Positions 1-12,200 of a stretch of 64,000 nt of DNA are shown here, in pieces. A model generated the notes under the pieces. The model made no database searches, was not told the DNA's origin, and saw only the letters and a list, made by a program, of their open reading frames with translations. A program made the translations under genes and the position numbers. The first letter of the stretch is position 1; every line of letters starts with the position of its first letter. This DNA is from Balanoglossus misakiensis (taxonomy: Eukaryota; Hemichordata), in contig CM082579.2 in the NCBI GenBank assembly GCA_040954595.2, forward strand, positions 8,184,001 to 8,248,000, read 5' to 3'.

Positions 1-303
1 CTAATAAACCCATCAAGTAATTACAGAACCAACCAGTCAGACATGGTTCGCACATTAAGAGATACACCATCTGCCGAATACATGTATTTTTAGTTCTTTC
101 TATAAATAAATGTCGGAATTCTGTGGACATTGTACACTCTTTAAATGTGATACTCTGACCAACTCTCTTTAGGAAAATTTGAACAGTACTGTAGCAAGTA
201 CAAGTGCCTTTTTTGAGAGATAATAATTTTTCTGTCTGGCTTTAGTCTGCTATGTCTGACAGGAGACCAAACCACGAGGCCACACACACCACCAAGTACC
301 CAC

Positions 304-3300
304 CTGTTTCATGTATTGTCGGGTAGTAAGGCTGTCCAGGCACAAACTCTGGACAGTCTGCCTGCAGTGTGCTCTGCTCCACTACGACCGGCTCCGGCAT
401 AGTTATCGGCCAATCATGAGGCCGGGTGAAAGGTCGCACTTTGGTATGGTCCTCGGACATTTCAACTTCCACGCTATTCTTCAAACTCTGAGGAGATTGA
501 AATCAACACCAAATGCACAATCAGGAATAGTCAAAAGTACAGGTAACTGCAGAATATTTCGGCACTAAGCAGTCGAAACAGGCCTCATACAAAAGTCGTT
601 CAATTTTCTTCAAAGTATGGGGGGACCATACTTTCTTAAGTATGTGAACAGCAAGTATGAACAATAATCATAAGCCTTCAATGAGCCAAACAACTTGTGT
701 GAAAGGTTGGGTCTGTACTTGTTTTTTTTTTTTGTTTTTTTTTTGGGGGGGGGGGGGTGAACGGGGTGACAGAACACCCACCTCTATGATCAGCTCCATG
801 TCACTTGTGAGGGTCTGCACTCGCTGGAATCCAGCTATCAGACTGATTGGCAGAAACCCTTCTTTATCCATCTGAAATTGCATGGAGAAAAAAGGAAAGA
901 AAAAAAAAACATGGTTCAGAAAAAGGATGTCAATTCAGTACTGCACAACACATGCAAAAAGTCCAAGTCGCACAATGCAATGTACTTCAAACATTCATCC
1001 TTCAAAGGTAATAGCCTCATACAGACAAGTTCAACTATCTTCAAAGTGTGCAAGGCACACGTATTGAGTATGTGAACAGCATATATGAACAATAATCACA
1101 GGCTACAAATGCTCAAACTCCCCCACTTGGTCACATGACACATTTGGCAAAGTTCCAGGCAGGTCACATGATCTGGACTATTACCATGCTATTGGCCAAG
1201 TATTTCAATGGGAGCATACACTTACCTTTTTCCTAAGAAAGATGTCTTTGACAAGGTTTTCTACGCTGAAGTAGTATTCTCTGCAACATAATTCACCATG
1301 CATTAGACAAATGCTTTAAAACGTAAATTTTAGGGAAAGAAGTTGAATGTACCGGTATTTGCTTGCTCAGATTTGGTTTGGCTTGTCATACAAACATGAC
1401 AGTTGGGTATCCTCATTTATCGATAAGATGGGGAAATGAAGACATACAGTTCATCATTACAAGCTTTTTATAGTACACCATGTACATGTGCTAGTCATAT
1501 ACACTCTGCATTCATTAAGACAATGCAAAATATTAATGTTACTATGTTATAGATGTTGCGATGTTGACCCAGTTTTGTGAGAAGCCCTTGAATCCTTCAC
1601 TTTCATAAAATAACCGTCAAATTATCAATGATAAAAATCCAGATCACTTACATTTGTTTGCGAACGTAATCTTTGAGGGTGTCTTCATCCACTTGAAAGA
1701 CCGGAGTGTTATCGTAGAGGACGTTGGCTGGTGTCTGGTTACTGTACGCATCGTACTCATAGTACGGAGGAAATGGTGAGAACTGGTTTGCATCTGGGGG
1801 TACTGTTGTCACGCACAGAGAGAAAAAATAAATTCAACGTTTCAGTATTCTCGATTTTAGACTTCAGGAAATGTGGATAATGTTATAGGATTCATCCAAG
1901 ATTGAGAGACTGATGTCATATGTGGATGCGTTTTATTTTATTGATGTATGAAGTCAGCACAGCTTAAGACAATTCAATTGGAATGTTGATACATGTTAAG
2001 CATTATCAGTACAGTACAATATGGGAGGGTGACATTGTTTGATCTTGTGTTATATAGACAGTTCCCCAGGATTTTTACCATCTGGACATTTCTCAACCAC
2101 TATCAATGTATCTTTAGAGAAGAATACACACAAAAAAATAAAAGGTTGCAACACAGGCAAACCTGTTTCCTTGTGATACATGGGCCATATGCTTACATGT
2201 ACTAATAAAATATAGTTATCTAGGTCAGAAAGAATATTTTTGTCATCAAAAATAAAAAAGGCTGGTCCCGCATGGCCCATAAAAATGGGATGCAATTACC
2301 AATAAAATGCATCACTGTTCATGTTTATAGAAAGAAGTATTTGGATCAACAAAACTTACAAAGACAGACTTGTAGGACATTGGTTTTGGAAAGGACACTG
2401 GGCATAGATTTGGACTGAGCAATGGTGGTGAAAGGGTTAAAACTGTGTTTAAACACATGCCACATATGTCAAATGGACCTACCTGGCCAGAACTCTTGGC
2501 GAATGTGCATCACATTTCCTCGGCCTCTTCCCCGACCTCTGCCCCGGCCGCGTCCTCTTCCCCGGAAACCACTCCGCCCTTCGCCACCATGCCTCCAATT
2601 GACCGAGTTGGATCCTGTCGATGACAAGACAAGACAAGCAACCCATAGACATCAGTTCTAATCACGAGATCCCGCTTTTCACACGTCAATCGATCCATTT
2701 GAAAACACGAAAACAATCATCACCCCTGATAGGGCTACGCGTAGCTCTACACCAATGGCGCAGCAACTGAATCGGCCAATCAGAACCGGCCTTACAAAAA
2801 AACAACGATCACGTACCTCTCTGTGAATCATCCCTGCTTCCCCTGTCGTTGTATTCCTGGCTGGGCTTTCTGTCGCGCATCACCCTGCTGTCTCTCCTGT
2901 CTCGGCCGTCGATCTCCCGATCTCGGCTGTACTTGGGCGACTGGTGCCGCCGCTCATCCTTCCAACTCGGCTCCGGATCCAGAGCCAATGGCACCCACTT
3001 TTGCTTCCCACCTATATATATATGAAGAGGAAATCTTCAGAAAATGCATATATATATTCCCCAAATTTATAATGCAGTTTAATACAGTGGAAGACATTGT
3101 CCCTCTGTACAGTTTCACACGTAAAAGACGCGCGATCATACGCATCCCATAGAATCCCTTTCTGTACATGTAATGGCAGGCTTCATCATCCACCTACTAA
3201 AAATAACCCACTTTCCATATGGCTTGTTTTTAATGGCATAAAAGCCACAAAAATTCGATAAATCGGCAATTATAGCACATGAAGAAATTAAGAGCTACTC

Positions 3301-6224
3301 GAGAAGACTTGGAAATATTTCAAAATGTGTCCAAAGCAATAGCGAGGCTGAACTTGAAACGAATTCTTGGTAATTTTCATGCCAACAAACTGTAGTTCTA
3401 TGAAGAGATCGGTTCGTAGCTGTGTGTGGGTGTACAACATGGATCTGTGGTAGATACACATGCAATGCATTTTCCCTACAAGTGTTTTATAGTATTGAGG
3501 AATTTCTGGAACAGTCTTGGTGGAATTTTGTATAGCACGTCTTTCATTCTTGTAAAAATACTAGCAACTCCTTTGCTTTTTTTGTGTCAACAATGATGAC
3601 TTTTGCTGCCCATTAGATGTTAAATTTCTACTGTTCCGTGTTGTCACGGTTGGCTGCAAACACCACATAGTGTAGAGGGGGGTAATAAAGATTTCAGTAT
3701 GACATTTGCGCAGTATGATGTTGCGTGCAGTAATTTGTGAAGATGAGCTCCTTATAGAAATGTGCAGGTTGTTCTCTGTATGTTAGGGAAAGCTATCACT
3801 TCAACCCTTCACCACTGTGGTTTGGTCCAACCATTAATCTCAATGGCAATGCTGGACCTCTACACCGGGAAATGGGGGGGGGGGGGGGTGAAACGGTTAA
3901 AGCTGACTGTGGTGGTGGGTATTGTGAGCTGAGATTAGGATGCCATATGTTACAAAAAATATGAAAATACAACTCTCCAAACTTTTATGTTCTTGCGGTT
4001 ACCACCCTCTCTCCTCATGCAGAAATTAACAATTTTCTCTATTAAATATTAAACTATAAAATAAGGCTGAAATTTCTCCACTTATTATATTTATGGTTCC
4101 CTGTCAAGCTGTATAATAATCTACAGTGTAGGAAAACAGAACAAACTCAATTTTTTAAGTACCTGTGGGAGACTGGCTCACATGTTGGCACTTATGATAA
4201 ATAACCCTTTACATCCATATAATAGGCAGTGTTTATTTAAACATACTATATTAAAAAATAACAACCTGAAACATTAGCAAATACAAGGGTAGTGTTTATA
4301 TTTCAGGTAAAATCTTTAAAATGATATGAAATACTCAAAACACCAGAGGGAGAGAAAGATAACTTTCGTATTTAGATTTCCAGATTGGTGTTCAGTATTG
4401 TGTTGGCTTGTGTTCTCTGCACTGCCCTGGTTATTGTTATCCTCAACGGAAGCATTTATAATACCCTGCATGTGATCCGGGGAGATCTGATATAGGAACT
4501 AATATTAGTCACTCCCAGGGCAAAAGACAGCCACACCAACAATGCTGTTTAAAATACTCAGCTGGAATGTGCTTTCACTCCGCTATATAATGGACCCTGA
4601 GCCAATTCACGGTGGTGTTCAGAAAGTTGATTGTTTCAGGGTTTTAAAAATTTTGTTGATAAGGGGCCTGTGAGCTCGTGTGTACTTAACTCTTTTTTGC
4701 AACTCAACTATCGAAGTGTACAGTTACATGGCTCGGTCAAGGTCAAAAGTTACTATTCACATATTTCTGGTAGAAAATGTTACAATGTCGATGGAAAAGT
4801 CAAGGGACTGTATTCCTTGAATCCTGACACTGAAGACATTCTGGGTGAGGACAGGCTGGGTCGAGGAGGAAAGCAAAACTGGTACTGGTAGATATTGTGT
4901 GCATGAGTCATCAACAGGTGTGCTTGAAAGCAATGCATATTGTGCAATACAGCCAACCACTATAGTATAAGTAGACATGTGGGGTCAGCTATGAAATAGC
5001 CACAGATAGCATGGAAAAGTATATAATTTTCATTCATTTGGAGGCATATGGACACTATTTCTGTGTTCTGGTTTTAAATAGAAGCAGTGTACCCTTCCCT
5101 AATACGGTGTTGAAAATTCTGCACCAAATGCTATTATCAGTAGTACCTACTGAAAAATGCAACCGAGACAGGCATTTGCTCAAAATAAAATTCTGGTCAT
5201 TTTTCTATTATTGTTTGGTGTATTACTGTTTTGTTCCACTCCCAGACCATTGTCAGTGCCGACAAATGAAATTCTGGCACAGACTTGAATTCAGTTGTCA
5301 CCGAGAACAATGCTGAGCAACTGTACAAATACAGGCCGTGTTGATAAAACTAAGCACCAATAATTTCATCAGACCACACACACCTAATATAGAACAAAAA
5401 ATATTGGGGAAATGGTATCTATAGCTAATGGTGATTATGGAGCTTGAAGGGGCATTGTGACACAAATATCAGTGAAGTTCCAATCATGGTTTGGGAACTT
5501 GAACTGTTAAAATAAAATACATAGGAAATGACCAATTACACATGTATCATACTCTAGTTAAAATAGGAAATAATTGGGATAAATTCGTAAATGTCCAATT
5601 TTGCTCGTATTTTAAGGGTGTTACAAGGGTCAATGATTTCTAATGTTTATTTGTATCATGTATGTTTGCACGGTGCCACCCCATTCCATTCTAGGTTTGG
5701 AAAACATATTTCAGTGAAAATTAGTTCTCAGAACAGATAATAGTTTAGCATTTACCATTCCTTTACTGTTCACACTTGGAACTCTATTTCTCTTAATTTT
5801 ACCACTGCAAACAGTACACAGACCAGATATGGAAGATCATCAAGGTTTGTTAGGAAAGGTGGAGGGGAGATTTTCGCATCTGAATACTGTGACCAGCACA
5901 GGAAATGTTAGAACAAGTAAAACACTAATAGCCCGAAGGTCAAACCATTATGATCAGATCGTGACATTTCGGAAAAATTGCTGTCTCTCTAATAACCTGT
6001 GCAAGCAGAAATAATAACTGTCCAGTGCGTAAATGTCAGAGGTCATTCTGATATTGTCATACATAAGCACAGATATGATCTGGACCTTGTAGAATAAGTG
6101 AAGTATTACATGTAGTATAGCTGACACAAAGCATTCTTTTCTCTTAAACACCTCATCTTCCTGACATGATAAAACAAACAAACAAACAAACAAATAAACA
6201 GATAGATCAATCAATCAATGAAAG

Positions 6225-6259
<35 letters not shown>

Positions 6260-9200
6260 TTTATATACAAAGACTTGTTGTTACTCAATGTTTTCAAATT
6301 TTAAATGTTCAGACAGATGTTCGTATCAGGCATATTTCCAGTTTCATTCACACAAAAATCACAATGAACAACACAATATTTTGTGATACATACTCCGAGC
6401 ACACTGTGTGTGAACATAAAGGGAGTGACTGATGCAATCTATCTACTGACATACTTCCGAGTCGCATTACCATACAGCCACATGCAAAAACCGAGGCACA
6501 TAAATAACTAGGTAAATACTTGATATTTTTTTAAACACCTTCAGCGAGCTTCAGAGTAACTGCAGGGTAGAATTTTTTTTTAATGATGTACTAGCTGATG
6601 GTTTGTGGCAGTTAGATTCTGACACCATCTGCTAGTTGGTTGCTAACTGGGAGCTGGGGAGTTGATGCGTTTTCACAAAACTGATCTTTTCCAACAGATA
6701 TAGCCGGAATCCTACAGTGTTGGCGCCTGCCTGCACGTGTATGTGCGTGGGTGGAAGGGTGGGTGTTGCTGGCTATGATGGTATGAGCAATTAACCCAAA
6801 TTTTGGCAATTACGGCATGTACAGTACTACTCTCATTACTCTTTAATTCCTCGACGGTGTAAGCAGGTATCTGGGGGAGTGCGTGTGTGCGTGTGTGTGT
6901 GTGGGTGGATATGGACACGCACATGTCCTGAAAAATACAACCTTTATTTTCTAACTTCCACACCACTCACTATTGTTTGGAATTTGACAAAAGATCCTGT
7001 TCTGACAAAACTGTTCATGTTTCCAGCAAACGACAGGGCACCTTTGTATTGATCGGGGGATCGGCAGTTAATTATATCTCACCTCTCTTCTTGTTTTTCA
7101 GCGAACTGGACTCCTCTTTATTGCTCGTCTCCACGCTCGTGTCCTTGTTCTCTTTACCGGCGTCTTCCACATCTTTGATGACCTTCGGAGACTTCACCTT
7201 CGGAGACTTGATCTCCACCTTCACCGGTTTGGGCGACACAGGAACCTGATTGGAGAAAAGAAATGAACACACTTTAGCGAACAAAGTTCCAACACCGATG
7301 CATCGGATATGGACCATGCCAGACAAATTAAGTATACAGAGATTTGCATGTATGCTGAACATAATTTCCCTGTGCCAAATTGATGCAAACAGCAATTGTT
7401 ACTGAGTAGATCCAGACTCAGTTTTACTTTGCTTGTTGGTACATGTACACAGGTAAAAATGTACTTGTATTTTAATCATTGCTCAATAAACAAAAAGTAC
7501 AAAAATGTACCAGTATGATCAGTTTACTTCAGATCGTTCAACTACTGCAGTATGCTAAAGTCCTATGACAGCGTAAGAAAGAAACATGGGTCTGTCTGTA
7601 CTTTGATTGGTTAATTCCAAGTAACAGATTACACATCACAGAATTTGGAAAATACACAGACCTCTTTCTCTTTGATTTCCTGTTGCAGTTCGCTTGGGGT
7701 TGGCCAGTTAGTGACATCACTAAAATCAGCTACCTGTCAACGAAACAAAACACAATAATTAGTTATATATATATATTTATAAACATTTCCTCTCAACAAG
7801 TGGGCTAAGTTAGCAAGACACTGCCACAATATACAAAGTACATTTCATAGGGGAAACCCAGTTAAAAATCTGAAGAATCTGACCTTGAGGTTCCTGTCAC
7901 CATCCTAACATACATACGAAGTGACCTTGAAATATTGTCACACCATACTCGGACACCCGACTCAGACTGGCCTACTGCCACGGTATTGTTTGCGCTAAAA
8001 TACACTTGCATGAAACGATTGGCTAGATTCTTTAGGGTAACTGGATCGTAGGGGACTAGGCAGACAGACGGCATATCTAGCATAATTCCGCTGCAAATCA
8101 ACACGGCAGGTAAAATCGAGGTGTTCATTCATAACCTGGGAAGTGAGGCCAATGAATAGGGAAAAATAGGGGGAAAAAAGTGTAGTGCTTTTCCATTACA
8201 GACGGTCAGCGCCATGGAGGTTACTGTGCCCCATAAAAAATGCACGGGTTTAGTGGAAACTTAATCACACACACTTTGGTGCAAATGGGATTTTTGTTCC
8301 AGGACATGTGATATCCAGTGGAGAACACATTGTTCACCAAATCTGTGACAAGTCTGTGACCTGACTGATTTTAACCAGGATTTCTGCTGATACAGTCTGC
8401 CACCTGATCAATGGACAACATCAATAAAATGTAGAATCATTTTTTTTTCTAAATGAGTGATATTGTGAGATCTTGCCCACATATTGACTACATGGCAATT
8501 AACGTTTGTAATAACAAACGAGAGTTAAACACAGAGTCACGATGAAGATAAATATAGGATCAACCCACTCATCTATTTCCCCCACACGCTGCGTCGATTT
8601 CATGTGGATCAGTCAAATCTGACAGAATTTGAAAGCAGCCAATCAATGTCCAGCTAACGCTATCACCAGTAATCACTTTCCCTCGGTTTACCCACCCCCT
8701 AACTTAACTAACTGTTTGGATATCATCTGTCACAACCACTGGCCACGTGGCTTCTTAGGAACCTACATGTAACTAAAGAGACTGGATCCTGTTTATATCA
8801 CTTTATCAGCACTGTAGAGGCAACTACACACTTGCACGATCAACTCTACAAGTTTTTCTGAAGACATTAGTATGCACTTGTTTTGAAAAGGTGGCACATT
8901 CAGTTCTACCCGGAGATATTCCCAATTGTTTGAAACGCTTGTACAATAACAGTAATCGGTAAACAACTTTTGCTGTCTCCGTCTAAGGACAGATATTCAG
9001 ATAAACAATATCTTGAACAGTATTCAGGCAAGAAAACAAACTAGTCTGACATATAACACATAACATTGTAATGTTAACAGGGTTCTCCCCAGGCCCAAAC
9101 AGCGTCGGGGGCCCCGACGCTATCACTAACGGCCCCGACGCTATGGCTTTCCCCCGACGCTATTATGTCTGCCCGCTACGCTAACATGTTATTGTCAACT

Positions 9201-12200
9201 CCATATTTTTGCCTTACGTCCGCCTTTGTTTTTACCATAACTTGCTACTTCCTTTCAATTCTTGATGAATAGTGAACACAACGGAGTCATTTCACACCTT
9301 TCACAGTGTTAATCACGGCTTTAATCACCCTAGAAGCAACGCAGCTCTGCACGCTGTCAAGAGCAGTACGCTGCCCATTTCATTCAGTGCACCAGTTATC
9401 TTCAGACAGGCGTCCTATAAATAGCATCATAGCCCTAGTAACACGCACGCACGCACAGATGGCAACAAGTGAGCGTACGCATTTTGCAACACCTTATCTA
9501 AACTTGTCAAAAGATGTAGCAACTTTTGTTGGAGGTCATGCTATGCGTCCACAAATCTGCAGAATACTTGTACACTACACACAGGATAGCAGACGACATA
9601 ATTGGGGGGGGGGGGGGGCACAGTGATGTCAAATAGAAGCTTATGCTATATGTAAATTTTATGTTAATTAATATGCAAATTAGCATGCAAATTAGCCCCG
9701 ACGCTATGATTTTTTCCTGGGGAGAACCCTGGTTAATTCACACCATCAGGATGGTTCAGCTCGATCAGATCCGGGTTCGACAGGACAGAATTACATTAGC
9801 ATGATTCATTCTTTACAGTACTCCTGTACATCAGTCTTCAGATACAAGTTTCTGCTGTGAAAACTTCTCGGTATTCACACAACTCTTTTGGCTAGCCTAT
9901 AAACTCTAAACACACATGTTTTACCACCCCATCATCCCCTTCAACTACCTAGTACTTCTACATGAGGACTGACAACTGCCAACACTTTTAAAACAATAAC
10001 AGGTAATGCCATTCTACTAGGTATACAATTCACATTTAAATTTTAATTCACCACTCGATTACCCACAAGCGGCTAGTAAACGTGTCAATATTCATATTTG
10101 GCTTCAAGCCACTGAGCAGAATCCGAATGTGATGCCAACATATGGCGGAAAACAGCACATCATATTCGCACCATGTGGCCAGCCTTGTGTTGCCATTTCC
10201 AGTGAAAAACTCTCATTCTCGTTTCCGTGATCAAAATACACCATTTCACACTTATGATCAATTAAATTACTCTCGCATTAAAGAGATACATCTGCTCCTT
10301 CTTGCTTCAAAACCTCCGAGTTTAACAATAGAAATTAATCCAGGAATGAGAACACATTTTGTATTTAACCTGATCAGTTTCACTCCAGTCTGGATACTAT
10401 CAACTGGTATAAGGCTGACAAAAATATTTCATTGCAACTGTTCACTATCATTTATTTTGTGTGGTAAGAAAGGATGTATGTCCTGAACACTTGTAATAAA
10501 ATTGCAAAAACACATATGTTTTTCAGAAGACCAGAAATTAACAGATTAAGATAATGAACAGACAGACTCACCTTTACAGGTTTCTTTTCACTTGCTCGTA
10601 TCACTGTTGCTGTGGTGTGCTCTGCTGGGGGGGAAAAAGGAATAGAATAGGTTAAAATTTACTAGACGCACAATTTCTGACAAAAAGGCTACCCAGAAAA
10701 GAACACATTAATGATCTGCCGCATTTAGAATGAGACCACCGAGGTATAAAACACACACCATATGGCAGAAAATATGACTGGAGCATAAACATGCTTAACT
10801 GCAGAGTGATGAAGTCAACTCGACGTGTTCCAACTCAATGACTGAATAGGGAGATTTATGCTGTACTCCGTGGCTCTTATCGGCTTATAAATGACGCTCA
10901 AATGACTATTTTCGTGGTTTAATTTACAAGCCGGTACCCACAACCCACTCATATTATTAGCACAATTAGTTGAACTCCGCTCTTCTTGAAATAAGTGGCT
11001 CTTTCGGACAACTTCATCAATTACAAGTCCCGGTTTAAATACTGAACAGTTGTTTCGTCCAATAGTCACCTGTTGCCACTGTCACTGACTTTTAACATTT
11101 GACTTGCCTGATTTCGGTACACATCAATTGGACATGATTACTCGCACAGTGGGTGTTACAAGAGGATCATCTCATTTTGATAACAGGAAATTATCACAAA
11201 AGCCGTCATTATAGTGAAGAGGGTCATTACTGTTAAAAATATCATTAGGTATTTGGTTTCAATGGGTTAGAAATAAACACCATGAAAGTGCAACAAATTT
11301 TACAACAGCCTGCAGGCAGGGAGAAAAACTGCTAGTACAACTGACGACCACAATCTCGATTGAGATCAGACGTTCGACCTTACACAACTTCCATCCCACT
11401 TGTAGACACAAGAGTGAAAAACTCGCCAAAGTGAATAATCGGTGTTTACCGTTTATTCACTTTGGCGAGATTTTTACTCTCATATATTATAAATGGGATG
11501 GAAGGTGTTTGTGGTCAAACGTTGATTCACTATATATCCACATGTACATTAACATAAACGGTGTCTTGTATCAAACATAAATAATGGATAAAGGGCAGCG
11601 AGAGAGAGACTTTGTCCCTTTAATTAATTTGAGAGACAAAAAGTTCAAGATCTAGAATTTCTCTCTTCCAGTCAAGAACTTTTTACAAACCTAGGGCTTT
11701 TCAGCATGACTTGCAGTTGGCCTGGGTTGTACAACTGATCTTTGACCCCAATTTACCCACAATACACTATTTGACCCCTGCTAATTTGACAAACTACTCT
11801 GGACCCTATGATTACCCAGTGTTGACCTAATAAACACATGTGAATGTAAATTTAAATGCACATATATGTTCTAATGAGATTGCAGACATGATTTAGACCC
11901 CAACTATCAATGGTTTCCTACCTCCCTGGCATTTGTAACAGAAACTGCATTTTTTTAAATTATACCCGGTAAACTGAATTACCAGGAAGCAAGTTTATAA
12001 GTTCAGATGAAAGGACTTAATTAAGGCAGGTACAGTTGTACACAAAACACTTCCTGTCAAATTGTGCACTGAATACAAATATTCTGTACATGCCTTGTTT
12101 TGGTTAATATTTTATCACCAGATTAGAAATATTATAGAAACATCAAAATTGACATACACTGTCATTATTAACAGTAAATGAAACCACACCCAGGTTTTTT

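Noticed and set aside
6171-6260. CRISPR-like array
   Set aside because: Simple tetranucleotide repeats with no spacers, in a eukaryotic genome.
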